64,000 bases of DNA, from the NCBI RefSeq assembly GCF_002222595.2, contig NZ_CP022413.2, forward strand, positions 822,001-886,000. The letters run 5' to 3'. Positions 27,740 through 36,429 of this stretch are shown piece after piece. The notes beneath the pieces are model-generated. The model ran no database searches. It saw only the letters and a list, made by a program, of their open reading frames with translations, and was not told where the DNA came from. Position 1 is the first letter of the stretch. Each line of letters opens with the position of its first letter. The DNA comes from Blautia hansenii DSM 20583. Lineage in GTDB: Bacteria; Bacillota; Clostridia; Lachnospirales; Lachnospiraceae. A program made the position numbers and the translations under genes.

Positions 27740-29209
27740 ATGTTATATATTGGAGTAGATTTAGGCACTTCGGCGGTAAAACTGCTTTTGATGAATGAAA
27801 CAGGGAAAATAGAAAAAATTGTATCAAGGGAATATCCTTTGTATTTTCCAAAGCCCGGCTGGTCTGAGCAAAATCCGGAGGATTGGTGGAAACAGAGCTT
27901 AGAGGGAATTAGGGAATTGACGGCAGAATGTGACAAAAGTCAGGTGGCAGGCATCAGCTTTGGCGGGCAGATGCACGGCCTTGTAATTTTAGATGAGAAT
28001 GATGAGGTCATTCGTCCGGCAATTCTGTGGAATGACGGAAGAACACAGAAAGAAACCGATTATTTAAATGAAGTAATCGGAAAAGAAAGAATATCTGCCT
28101 GTACAGCGAACATTGCTTTTGCAGGCTTTACAGCGCCGAAAATTTTATGGGTGAAGGAAAATGAGCCGGAGAATTTTAAGAAAATCAGAAAAATCATGCT
28201 GCCGAAGGATTACCTGGCATATAAGCTCTCCGGTGTTCACTGCTGCGATACGTCTGACGCATCCGGAATGTTGCTCTTTGATGTGAAAAACAGATGCTGG
28301 TCAAAAGAAATGCTGAAAATCTGCGGGATTACAGAAGAACAGATGCCGAAGCTGTTTGAAAGCTATGAAACAGTTGGAACATTAAAGGACGAGCTGGCAG
28401 AGATGCTTCAAATTCCGAATACCTGTAAAATTGTGGCAGGTGCCGGAGATAATGCGGCGGCAGCCGTGGGAACCGGAACAGTAGGTGACGGAAGATGTAA
28501 TATTTCTTTGGGAACCAGCGGAACAATTTTCATTTCCAGCAAGGAATTTGGTGTAGACCCCAATAATGCGCTCCACGCATTTGCCCACGCAGATGGCAAT
28601 TATCATTTAATGGGATGTATGTTAAGTGCAGCATCCTGCAATAAGTGGTGGATGGATGAAATTATCGGTACAAAGGATTACAGAAAAGAACAGGCGGCGA
28701 TTGACAAGCTGGGGGAAAATAAGGTATACTTTCTTCCATATCTGATGGGAGAACGTTCTCCTCACAACAATCCAAATGCAAGAGGAACTTTTATCGGACT
28801 TACCATGGACACAACGAGAGCGGATATGACGCAGGCTGTTTTGGAAGGCGTTGCTTTTGCCATTCGAGACTCTTTTGAGGTGGCAAAATCTCTGGGAATT
28901 AAAATTGAGAGAACAAAAATCTGCGGCGGCGGAGCAAAAAGCCCTCTTTGGAGAAAAATAATTGCAAATGTTTTAAATATTAAAGTGGATATTATCAAAG
29001 CAGAAGAAGGACCGGCTTTAGGCGGAGCTATGTTGGCGGCTGTTGCCAACGGAGAATTTGCTTCTGTGGAGGAAGCGGCAGAAAAGATTGTAGAGGTTGT
29101 TGATACCATAGAACCTGAGCAGGAATTAGCTGCAAAATACGAGGAGAAATATCGGAAATTTGCGAAAATCTATCCCACAGTGAAGGATTTATTTAAAGAA
29201 ATTGTATAA
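27740..29209 (+). CDS. xylB: Xylulokinase, FGGY family
   Basis: Phosphorylates D-xylulose (or a close ketopentose) with ATP for the pentose phosphate pathway. ATG 27740 (489 residues) is chosen over TTG 27719 because AGGAGG lies at 27728-27733. The ASKHA phosphate loop YIGVDLGTSAVK, the XylB segment GQMHGLVILDENDEVIRPAILWNDGRT and the FGGY signatures MGERSPH and GGGAKSPLWR are all present. It forms a unit with the preceding isomerase. Confidence 0.92.
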   Translation: MLYIGVDLGTSAVKLLLMNETGKIEKIVSREYPLYFPKPGWSEQNPEDWWKQSLEGIRELTAECDKSQVAGISFGGQMHGLVILDENDEVIRPAILWNDGRTQKETDYLNEVIGKERISACTANIAFAGFTAPKILWVKENEPENFKKIRKIMLPKDYLAYKLSGVHCCDTSDASGMLLFDVKNRCWSKEMLKICGITEEQMPKLFESYETVGTLKDELAEMLQIPNTCKIVAGAGDNAAAAVGTGTVGDGRCNISLGTSGTIFISSKEFGVDPNNALHAFAHADGNYHLMGCMLSAASCNKWWMDEIIGTKDYRKEQAAIDKLGENKVYFLPYLMGERSPHNNPNARGTFIGLTMDTTRADMTQAVLEGVAFAIRDSFEVAKSLGIKIERTKICGGGAKSPLWRKIIANVLNIKVDIIKAEEGPALGGAMLAAVANGEFASVEEAAEKIVEVVDTIEPEQELAAKYEEKYRKFAKIYPTVKDLFKEIV

Positions 29210-29220
29210 ATTTTATAAAA

Positions 29221-29270
29221 GGGACTGTTGCATTAAGAGCATATTTCTGTTTATGCAATAGTCTCTTTTC
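29221..29270 (+). terminator. Terminator after xylulokinase
   Basis: GGGACTGTTGCAT (29221-29233) pairs with ATGCAATAGTCTC (29253-29265), with two G-T pairs, then TTTT. It is the clearest member of the GTTGC terminator style. Confidence 0.85.
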
Positions 29271-29302
29271 TTAAAATCGAAAAATACAGGGAGGAAGGGA
29301 AT

Positions 29303-30025
29303 ATGAATTACGTACTGGATGTGCATACACATACCATTGCCAGTGGGCATGCCTATAATACCATGAGAGAAATGGCAAAAGCAGCCGCAGATAAGGGATT
29401 GGAGCTTTTGGGAATTACAGAGCATGCTATGGCAATGCCCGGAACATGCCATGAATATTATTTTCAAAACCTGAAAATGGTAGAGCGGGAAATGTATGGA
29501 ACAGAGCTTTTGCTGGGAAGTGAAGTAAATATTTTAGACAGCAAAGGAAACGTGGATTTAGAGGAAAACATCCGAAAAAAGCTGGATATTATCATTGCCA
29601 GTCTTCATATTCCCTGTATAAAACCGGGAACGAGAGAAGAAAATACACAGGCATATATCGAAACAATGAAAAAGCCTTATATTGATATTATCGGGCATCC
29701 GGATGACGGACGATATCCTGTGGATTATTTGGCGCTGGTACAGGCAGCCAAGGAATATAAAATTCTTTTGGAAGTGAACAATAATTCGCTGGACCCTCGC
29801 TGTACACGGCAGGGAGGAGCGGAAAATGTCAAAATTATGCTGAAATATTGTATGCGGTATCAAGTTCCCGTAGTAGTAAACAGTGATGCGCACACAGATG
29901 CTTTAGTGGGATTTCACAAGTATGCACAAGAGATTTTTGACGAAATTGCTTTTCCGGAGGACTTAGTAGTGAACAGAAGTGTATGTGAATTGAAAAAATA
30001 CGTCAATAAATATAAAAATTTATAA
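29303..30025 (+). CDS. PHP-domain phosphatase (YcdX-like)
   Basis: PHP-superfamily hydrolase of 240 residues. Metal-binding motifs are visible: DVHTHTIASGH at the N-terminus, GITEHA, GSEVNIL, ASLHIP, IGHPDD, and NSDAHTD near the end, which fits a trinuclear metal centre as in YcdX. Substrate unknown; a phosphorylated sugar or nucleotide is likely. It follows the sugar operon after a terminator. Confidence 0.88.
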   Translation: MNYVLDVHTHTIASGHAYNTMREMAKAAADKGLELLGITEHAMAMPGTCHEYYFQNLKMVEREMYGTELLLGSEVNILDSKGNVDLEENIRKKLDIIIASLHIPCIKPGTREENTQAYIETMKKPYIDIIGHPDDGRYPVDYLALVQAAKEYKILLEVNNNSLDPRCTRQGGAENVKIMLKYCMRYQVPVVVNSDAHTDALVGFHKYAQEIFDEIAFPEDLVVNRSVCELKKYVNKYKNL

Positions 30026-30042
30026 AAAATCGGTAACTTTTC

Positions 30043-30071
30043 TTTACTTTAAAAATTTACTGTGCTACTAT
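30043..30071 (+). promoter_or_regulatory. Putative promoter of yerC-like gene
   Basis: TTTACT at 30043-30048, a 17-base spacer and TACTAT at 30066-30071. AAGGAG precedes the ATG at 30121. Confidence 0.4.
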
Positions 30072-30120
30072 ATATAGGAGGAATGGGGCGTACACTACAA
30101 ATGTAAGGAGAACAAAAATT

Positions 30121-30411
30121 ATGAGCAAAAAAATTCACACAGAGGCTGTTGACTCACTGTTTGATGCAATTTTAAGTTTAAAAAACAGAGAAGAATGTTA
30201 TCTGTTTTTTGAAGATGTTTGTACTGTGAACGAAATTTTATCTTTATCTCAGCGTTTTGAAGTAGCGAAAATGTTGAAAGAAAAGAGAACTTATCTGGAA
30301 ATTTCAGAAAAGACAGGGGCATCTACTGCAACAATCAGCCGTGTTAATAGAAGTCTGAATTATGGAAATGACGGATATGACATGGTATTTGAAAGAGTAG
30401 AAGAAAAATAA
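30121..30411 (+). CDS. YerC/YecD family TrpR-like protein
   Basis: A 96-residue helical protein related to the Trp repressor fold: CTVNEILSLSQRFEVAKML followed by a helix-turn-helix (YLEISEKTGASTATISRVNRSL). A family of unknown role in Firmicutes, presumably a DNA-binding regulator. No trp gene is near. Confidence 0.9.
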   Translation: MSKKIHTEAVDSLFDAILSLKNREECYLFFEDVCTVNEILSLSQRFEVAKMLKEKRTYLEISEKTGASTATISRVNRSLNYGNDGYDMVFERVEEK

Positions 30412-30417
30412 AAAAAG

Positions 30418-30469
30418 AGCTGTGGCATAGGTGGCTGGTAAACAGGATAACTTATGTCACAGCTTTTTT
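30418..30469 (+). terminator. Terminator after yerC-like gene
   Basis: AGCTGTGGCATAG (30418-30430) pairs with CTTATGTCACAGCT (30451-30464), then TTTTTT. Confidence 0.85.
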
Positions 30470-30605
30470 GTTTCATAGGAAATTGCGTCCTATGAAACAA
30501 AAAATGCTCCGCAAGGATGCGCAGCTCGCGGAAATGAAATTATCACTTTGTGAACCGCTCGCGCGCGGAGATTGGCTATTGCACAATCTTTTTATATATA
30601 GAAAA
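30469..30605. repeat. GC-rich structured intergenic element
   Basis: A perfect 12-bp hairpin (TGTTTCATAGGA 30469-30480 with TCCTATGAAACA 30488-30499) is followed by a block unlike its A/T-rich surroundings. It has nested complementary pieces: CTCCGC (30507-30512) with GCGGAG (30565-30570), and GCGG (30528-30531) with CCGC (30555-30558). An open frame on the plus strand crosses it but has no ribosome binding site. It lies between convergent yerC and DUF1836 genes. I suspect a dispersed repeat, but only this copy is in the window. Confidence 0.55.
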
Positions 30606-31217
30606 TCAGTCTTGATTTTTAGAGGAGTCCTGCGTTGCCATCTGGTCAATGAGATTTTCTATGACCTGTTTTTTTACATAAACATCAAAGCTTAACATAC
30701 AAATAAAGGCAAATTTTTGAAGAAAATCTTGTTCTTTTTCATCGGCATTAGAGAAAGAAGAACGGGCTTTGTTGAATTTTTTTGTAACATCCTTTATCAA
30801 TGGCTCAATCTGTTCTAATTCCAAATCCATAATTTCCTGATATACTTCTTGCAATTTCAAACTGCCGTTTCCCGGAAAAAATTCCTCTGCAATAGGTCCT
30901 AAAAGAACTTGTATGTCATTGATGGACATAATATTTTTAAAATAATAAATAAATGTCAGCATTAAAATATGCTCACGAGAATATTTTTTCTTTACAGGAG
31001 GGGGCAGTAAATGATTTTTGGCGTAATTATTAATCATGGTTTTGGTTAATACTTTATCTTCAGGATGACGCTTGGAAGAAGATAAGTGGTTTTCCATGAA
31101 TGTTGTAACCTGATCCATATATAAATCAATGCCAGGGATTTCATCTGGTTTGATGTAGTCAATCCGTGAAATGCTGGCTAATATGCTGTTTAAAATATCT
31201 TTTGTGTCTATCGTCAT
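30606..31217 (-). CDS. DUF1836 domain-containing protein
   Basis: A 203-residue Firmicutes family with an N-terminal helix-turn-helix-like core. The family segment LLPPPVKKKYSREHILMLTFIY is visible at about residues 71-92. It probably binds DNA, but no target is known to me. The gene is monocistronic and divergent from pcrA. Confidence 0.88.
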   Translation of the reverse strand: MTIDTKDILNSILASISRIDYIKPDEIPGIDLYMDQVTTFMENHLSSSKRHPEDKVLTKTMINNYAKNHLLPPPVKKKYSREHILMLTFIYYFKNIMSINDIQVLLGPIAEEFFPGNGSLKLQEVYQEIMDLELEQIEPLIKDVTKKFNKARSSFSNADEKEQDFLQKFAFICMLSFDVYVKKQVIENLIDQMATQDSSKNQD

Positions 31218-31315
31218 GTTATCACCTCTACTCCTTATTATATGGTTTTGAAAACCATTTGTAAAGGGTGGATTTCAGATTTGACAAAGAAATCAAGTTG
31301 ACATGTTTTTAATAC

Positions 31316-31345
31316 TTGCTTTGTTAAAAAAGGATATGTTATATT
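31316..31345 (+). promoter_or_regulatory. Putative promoter of pcrA
   Basis: TTGCTT at 31316-31321, an 18-base spacer and TATATT at 31340-31345 preceded by TGT (extended -10). Confidence 0.5.
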
Positions 31346-31398
31346 AGAAGAACAAATGTTTTGATAGTATCAGGAGTTTAGATGGAGGATAAATAACA

Positions 31399-33609
31399 AT
31401 GAGTATCTATGATACATTAAATACAGAACAAAGAGAGGCTGTTTTTCATACAGAGGGACCTGTACTTATTTTGGCAGGAGCCGGTTCAGGAAAGACAAGG
31501 GTTCTTACCCACAGAATTGCCTATTTAATAGAAGAAAAAGGGGTAAATCCATGGAATATCATGGCAATTACCTTTACCAATAAGGCAGCGGGCGAGATGC
31601 GTGAAAGGGTAGATAAAATCGTAGGTTTTGGTGCGGAAAGTATTTGGGTATCTACTTTCCATTCCAGCTGTGTGCGAATGCTTCGCCGTTTTATCGACCG
31701 TTTGGGATATGATACCAATTTTACGATTTATGATGCAGATGACCAGAAAACATTGATGAAGGATATTTGTAAACGTCTCAATATTGACACAAAGGTTTAT
31801 AAAGAAAAAGCGATTTTGGCGGCGATTTCTTCTGCGAAAGATGAGCTTATCAGTCCGGAAGAATATGAATTACAAAATATGGCAGATTTCTCCAAGAAGA
31901 AAGTTATTCTGGCGTATAAAGAATATCAAAAAGAACTGAAGAAAAACAATGCACTGGATTTTGATGATTTAATTGTAAAAACAGTGGAACTTTTTCAGTC
32001 CTGTCCTGATGTGCTGGAATATTTTCAGGAGCGTTTCCGCTATATTATGGTGGATGAATATCAGGATACCAATACGGCACAGTTTAAATTTGTAAGTCTT
32101 TTGGCAAGCAAATATCAAAATCTCTGTGTGGTAGGAGATGATGACCAGTCGATTTACAAATTTAGAGGAGCAAATATCGGAAATATTTTAGGATTTGAAA
32201 AGGTATTTTCCAATGCAAAGGTTATTCGTCTGGAGCAGAATTATCGTTCAACACAGAATATTTTGAATGCGGCAAATCAGGTTATTCAAAATAATATGGA
32301 AAGAAAGAGAAAGACTCTTTGGACAGAGAATGAAGAAGGTGAAAAGCTTCATTTCAGACAGTTTATGAATGCCTATGAAGAAGCAGAATATGTAGTCGGA
32401 GAAATCAGCAAAAAGGTGCGGGAAGGTGACGGAGAATATCGTGATTTTGCTGTATTGTACAGAACAAACGCGCAGTCTCGTCTTTTTGAAGAAAAACTTT
32501 TGATGGCAAATATTCCGTATAAGCTGGTAGGAGGTGTAAACTTCTATGCCAGAAAGGAAATTAAAGATTTGCTGGCATATTTAAAAACAGTAGATAATGC
32601 AAAAGATGATTTGGCAGTCAGAAGAATTATCAATGTGCCCAAAAGAGGAATTGGTGCAACGACTTTAAGTCGTGTGCAGGATTATGCCAGCGAAAGAGGA
32701 ATAGGATTTTATGATGCACTTCGAGAGGCAGAACAAATTCCATCTATTGGCAGAGCAGCCGTGAAAGTAGAGCCTTTTGTTACTTTTATTCAAACATTGA
32801 GAAGTAAGCAGGAATTTCTTTCACCTTCCGAGCTCTTAAAGGATATTATAGAAAGTACAGGGTATGTAGAAGAATTGCGAAACGAAGGCACAGATGAGGC
32901 AGAGGCTCGAATTGAAAATATTGACGAGTTGATTACAAAAGTAGTTTCCTATGAGGAAGAAAACGAAGCTCCTACTTTGTCCGGATTTTTAGAGGAAGTA
33001 GCGCTGGTGGCAGATATTGACTCTGTGGATGGTGATGATAATCAGGTACTTTTAATGACCTTGCACAGTGCGAAAGGATTGGAATTTCCTTATGTGTACC
33101 TTGCGGGGATGGAAGATGGTATCTTCCCAAGCTATATGACAATTACAGCAGATGATCCTACGGAAATTGAAGAAGAACGACGCCTTTGCTATGTGGGAAT
33201 TACAAGAGCCATGAAGGAACTAACTCTTTCCTGTGCACAGCAGAGAATGATCAGAGGGGAAACACAGTATAATAAGGTGTCTAGATTTATTAAAGAAATT
33301 CCAAGAGAATTAGTGGAATTGGGCAGAGAATTTCCAGAGAAAAAGTTAAAAGAAATACCAATGCCAACATCTTATCAGCAGATGAAACAGGCATTTAAGC
33401 AACCTGCCTTTATTCCAAAGCAGTTTGAGGTGAAAAAAGCACAGGGACTGGACTATGTAGTAGGTGACACAGTAAAACATATTAAGTTTGGTGCAGGTGT
33501 GGTGACAGATATTACAGAAGGCGGCAGAGACTATGAGGTCACTGTGAATTTTGATAAAGTTGGTGTGAAAAAAATGTTTGCATCTTTTGCAAAATTAAAA
33601 AAAATTTAA
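31399..33609 (+). CDS. pcrA: ATP-dependent DNA helicase PcrA/UvrD
   Basis: SF1A 3'-5' helicase of repair and of conflicts between replication and transcription. Length 736 is normal. The Q motif LNTEQREAV, Walker A AGAGSGKTRVLTHR, Walker B MVDEYQDTN, motif III GDDDQSIYKFRGA, motif IV LEQNYRS, motif V TLHSAKGLEFPYV and motif VI EERRLCYVGITRA are all readable. The C-terminal Tudor-like RNA polymerase interaction region (VVGDTVKHIKFGAGVVTDI) is present. Confidence 0.97.
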   Translation: MSIYDTLNTEQREAVFHTEGPVLILAGAGSGKTRVLTHRIAYLIEEKGVNPWNIMAITFTNKAAGEMRERVDKIVGFGAESIWVSTFHSSCVRMLRRFIDRLGYDTNFTIYDADDQKTLMKDICKRLNIDTKVYKEKAILAAISSAKDELISPEEYELQNMADFSKKKVILAYKEYQKELKKNNALDFDDLIVKTVELFQSCPDVLEYFQERFRYIMVDEYQDTNTAQFKFVSLLASKYQNLCVVGDDDQSIYKFRGANIGNILGFEKVFSNAKVIRLEQNYRSTQNILNAANQVIQNNMERKRKTLWTENEEGEKLHFRQFMNAYEEAEYVVGEISKKVREGDGEYRDFAVLYRTNAQSRLFEEKLLMANIPYKLVGGVNFYARKEIKDLLAYLKTVDNAKDDLAVRRIINVPKRGIGATTLSRVQDYASERGIGFYDALREAEQIPSIGRAAVKVEPFVTFIQTLRSKQEFLSPSELLKDIIESTGYVEELRNEGTDEAEARIENIDELITKVVSYEEENEAPTLSGFLEEVALVADIDSVDGDDNQVLLMTLHSAKGLEFPYVYLAGMEDGIFPSYMTITADDPTEIEEERRLCYVGITRAMKELTLSCAQQRMIRGETQYNKVSRFIKEIPRELVELGREFPEKKLKEIPMPTSYQQMKQAFKQPAFIPKQFEVKKAQGLDYVVGDTVKHIKFGAGVVTDITEGGRDYEVTVNFDKVGVKKMFASFAKLKKI

Positions 33610-33762
33610 TGAGTTTTCAAAATTGAAAAACGCCCCTTGAAAATTTTAAGAAGGGATAGTAAAATTCAGATTACGGTGGTATAATAGAAGAAAAAGTTGA
33701 ATAAACAGCAGCTTTCAAAAAGATTTTACAACAGCTTGTAAAAAGAGAGGACGGTGCAGTAT

Positions 33763-33996
33763 ATGAATCGTATTGAGGATTTAATCACAGCATTACAGAA
33801 GAAAGAGGAAGAAAAAAACAAAAATACGGTATTATGGGTATTGGCAATTATTGGTGCAGTAGCAGCAATCGCCGGAATTGCTTATGCGGTTTACCGCTTC
33901 TTTACACCGGATTATCTGGAAGATTTTGAAGAAGACTTTGATGATGATTTCGATGACTATTTTGAAGACGAAGATGAGGACGAAGAAGATAAATAG
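33763..33996 (+). CDS. Small acidic single-pass membrane protein, unknown function
   Basis: About 77 residues from the ATG at 33763 (a GTG at 33754 is too close to AGAGAGG at 33744-33750). A short charged N-terminal helix is followed by one membrane helix (TVLWVLAIIGAVAAIAGIAYAVY) and a tail made almost only of Asp, Glu, Phe and Tyr. The tail would carry about 25 negative charges. I know similar small proteins from Lachnospiraceae but no function. It lies between pcrA and rlmD with its own leader. Confidence 0.75.
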   Translation: MNRIEDLITALQKKEEEKNKNTVLWVLAIIGAVAAIAGIAYAVYRFFTPDYLEDFEEDFDDDFDDYFEDEDEDEEDK

Positions 33997-34065
33997 GAAA
34001 GAAACAGGAAGCTTCGGGAGACCGGAGCTTCTTTTATGTAATGGAAAATAGAAAGGAATTGTAAT

Positions 34066-35454
34066 TTGAAAAAGGGAGAAATTTACGAAGGAATTATTGA
34101 AACAGTAGAGTTCCCAAATAAGGGAAAAGTGCAAGTAGAAGGAAAAACAGTTGTTGTAAAAAATGGCATTCCGGGACAGAAGGTTCGCTTTATGATTAAT
34201 AAAAAGAAGGGAACACGTCTGGAAGGCAGACTTTTAGAAGTTTTGGATAAATCTCCTTTGGAAGTGAGAGAGCCTGTATGCAGCATTTTTCCTGCCTGTG
34301 GAGGCTGTATGTATCAGACAATGTCTTATGAAGAACAGTTAAATATGAAGGCAGCACAGGTCAAAAAGTTAATTGATGAAGCAGTAATCAGAGGCGGACA
34401 GGTGGATACAGAAGGCAAACCGGATTATATTTTCGAGGGAATTAAAGGAAGTCCACAGGAATTTGCATATCGAAATAAAATGGAGTTTTCTTTTGGAGAT
34501 AAATATAAAGACGGCCCCTTATCTTTAGGACTTCATAAAAAGGGAAGTACTTATGATGTGTTAAATGCCTGTGATTGCAAGCTGGTACATGAGGATATGA
34601 CAAAAATTCTTACCTGTATTTTAGAATATTGCAGGGAAGAAGGATTTTCCTATTACCATAAAATGCAGCACACAGGATTTTTGCGCCATTTACTTTTACG
34701 CAGAGGAAATACAACAGGGGAAATTCTGGTAAATTTGGTAACTACAAGCGAAATAGAAACAGATTTTGCAGAGCTGCAAAAACGATTATTAGCATTGCCA
34801 CTGGAAGGAAAAATTGTAGGTTTCCTGCACATTATCAACAATTCTCTTTCTGACGTGGTAAGAAGTGACGAAACCAGAATTCTTTATGGACAAGACTATT
34901 TTTACGAAGAAATTTTAGGATTGAAGTTTAAGATTACGCCATTTTCCTTTTTCCAGCCAAATTCTTATGGGGCAGAGGTGCTTTACAAAACTGCCAGAGA
35001 ATATATCGGTGATACAAAGGAAATGACAGTGTTTGACCTTTATAGCGGAACCGGTACAATTTCACAGATTATGGCTTCTGTGGCAAAAGAAGTTATCGGT
35101 GTGGAGATTGTGGAAGAGGCAGTAAAGGCAGCGGGAGAAAATGCACATTTGAATGGAATTGAAAATTGCAGATTTATTGCAGGGGATGTGCTGAAAGTGC
35201 TGGATGATATTCAGGAAAAGCCGGACTTTATTATATTAGACCCGCCAAGAGATGGAATTCATCCAAAGGCATTGCCGAAGATTATTGATTATGGTGTGGA
35301 CAAGCTGGTGTATATTTCCTGTAAACCTACAAGTCTGGCAAGGGATTTGGAGATGTTTTTGGGGAGAGGATATCAGGTGGAGAAGGTGTGCTGTGTGGAT
35401 CAATTTTGTCAGACGGTGCATGTGGAGACTGTGTGTCTTTTACAACGTAAATAA
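34066..35454 (+). CDS. rlmD: 23S rRNA (uracil-5-)-methyltransferase RlmD/RumA type
   Basis: SAM-dependent RNA m5U methyltransferase of 462 residues. The TTG start at 34066 is preceded by AAAGG. An N-terminal TRAM domain is followed by the 4Fe-4S cysteines CSIFPACGGC and a later Cys, the SAM segment VFDLYSGTGTIS, the DPPRDG motif and the catalytic SCKP. RumA 3' ends are known integration sites of mobile elements in Firmicutes. Here the end (HVETVCLL) is partly duplicated at 38043-38078 after a degraded element. Confidence 0.93.
   Translation: MKKGEIYEGIIETVEFPNKGKVQVEGKTVVVKNGIPGQKVRFMINKKKGTRLEGRLLEVLDKSPLEVREPVCSIFPACGGCMYQTMSYEEQLNMKAAQVKKLIDEAVIRGGQVDTEGKPDYIFEGIKGSPQEFAYRNKMEFSFGDKYKDGPLSLGLHKKGSTYDVLNACDCKLVHEDMTKILTCILEYCREEGFSYYHKMQHTGFLRHLLLRRGNTTGEILVNLVTTSEIETDFAELQKRLLALPLEGKIVGFLHIINNSLSDVVRSDETRILYGQDYFYEEILGLKFKITPFSFFQPNSYGAEVLYKTAREYIGDTKEMTVFDLYSGTGTISQIMASVAKEVIGVEIVEEAVKAAGENAHLNGIENCRFIAGDVLKVLDDIQEKPDFIILDPPRDGIHPKALPKIIDYGVDKLVYISCKPTSLARDLEMFLGRGYQVEKVCCVDQFCQTVHVETVCLLQRK
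35419..35454 (+). repeat. Left attachment-like repeat (rlmD 3' end)
   Basis: The last 36 bases of rlmD, encoding HVETVCLL..., contain GTGGAGACT at 35422-35430. This 9-mer recurs at 38046-38054 inside a second sequence that also reads HVET...stop in frame. 23 of 36 positions are identical. Read as attL of an old integrated element. Confidence 0.6.
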
Positions 35455-35542
35455 GCGGTTTTATAGGCTTTGAGGTGTGAGGTTCAGTCTATTTGCCACC
35501 GATTTGCCACCCACAAAAATAAAATGAACAGAAAATGAAGAA

Positions 35543-35592
35543 AAGCGGTTGAACACTCTGAACTAAATCGGAATGTTTGACCGCTTCTTTTT
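35543..35592. terminator. Bidirectional terminator at the integrase 3' end
   Basis: 35543-35555 (AAGCGGTTGAACA) pairs with 35574-35586 (TGTTTGACCGCTT), with T-rich runs outside on both strands. Just before it the tandem TTTGCCACC/TTTGCCACC at about 35490-35512 may be an integrase arm site. Confidence 0.7.
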
Positions 35593-35594
35593 AT

Positions 35595-35854
35595 TTATGC
35601 CTGTAAGGACTGCTCAAATACATCAACTGCTTTTTGCTGCATAGTTTCTGTATTGAATGTATAAGTCTGTAAAGTTGTTTTAATATCCTTATGTCCTAAC
35701 CGTTTCATAACAGTTTTAGGGTTCACACCACCTTCTGCCAGTATCATTCCATGTGTATGACGTAAACAATGAGCATGAAATAATACATTACCCAGTTCAT
35801 AATGAATTACCCTTGCACAATATTTGAAAGAATCAGGTGGTCTATATCGAGATT
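35595..35854 (-). pseudogene. Tyrosine recombinase (integrase), C-terminal fragment
   Basis: The minus strand reads in frame for about 86 codons to a stop at 35597-35595. It contains the catalytic HCLRH box (His-x-x-Arg), the LGHKDIKTTLQTY segment with the nucleophilic Tyr, and a normal C-terminus ending EQSLQA. Everything upstream is replaced by an IS3-type end at 35855. The integrase is next to the rlmD end, where it would be in an element using that gene as attachment site. Confidence 0.85.
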
Positions 35855-36143
35855 TGGTACAAGTTAAAATGAGGTTTTCCTCATCTTAACCTGCCAGCTG
35901 CAATTCGTCTTGTTGAAGCCTACGATACAGCTCTTCATAATCGTTTGGTGACATATAATCACAGTGACTATGAATTTGTTTCGTATTATAAAATGCTTCC
36001 AAATATTCGAAAATCAAACGATATGCATGATCATAATCTTGAATCTTAAACCGATTCAGCCATTCTCTCTTAATCAGGGAATGGAATGACTCAATACATG
36101 CGTTATCCCATGGATATGCCTTTTTAGAATAACTACACTGCAT
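35855..36143 (-). mobile_element. IS3-family element remnant (3' end with transposase C-terminus)
   Basis: An 85-residue minus-strand frame (36143-35886) begins near YSKKAYPWDNACIESFHSLIKR, the end of an IS3/IS150-type integrase core with its catalytic Glu, and runs to a natural C-terminus. The element end TGGTACAAGTTAAAA lies at 35855-35869 and abuts the broken integrase. The other end of the IS is missing; the sequence changes at about 36144. Confidence 0.8.
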
Positions 36144-36145
36144 GG

Positions 36146-36358
36146 TTGCGGTTACACGTTTGTATTCTTTTGAAACAGTGGCTGAAGATTCTGTCCGGCT
36201 ATGCGAAAAAGGATAAAATCGCTGTGCAGTATTTTGACATGGAGCATCTGGAACTGAGGAATACGGAAATGTATATCCGCGGATATAAGACGAAGCTGGA
36301 GAAGGATACTTCCTATAAGGGATTGTGGAGGGTAAGTTTTATGTTGAAAGAATTCTAA
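36146..36358 (+). pseudogene. Fragment of a phage-like tail protein (tentative)
   Basis: The frame ends in ...KKDKIAVQYFDME...NTEMYIRGYKTKLEKDTSYKGLWRVSF and a stop. The N-terminal part is cut by the IS3 remnant. The ending resembles small phage tail-associated proteins, but I am not certain. No ribosome binding site precedes the first ATG, so it is a leftover 3' end. Confidence 0.4.
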
Positions 36359-36429
36359 ATGGGGTTAACAGGTGGCATAAAAACATGTATAATTAATTTC
36401 ACAAAGAAAAAGTTGTAAGAGGGTTAACG

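Noticed and set aside
30468..30695. Open frame of 75 codons on the plus strand
   Set aside because: No ribosome binding site, crosses a terminator and a hairpin element, and its end overlaps the DUF1836 gene on the other strand.
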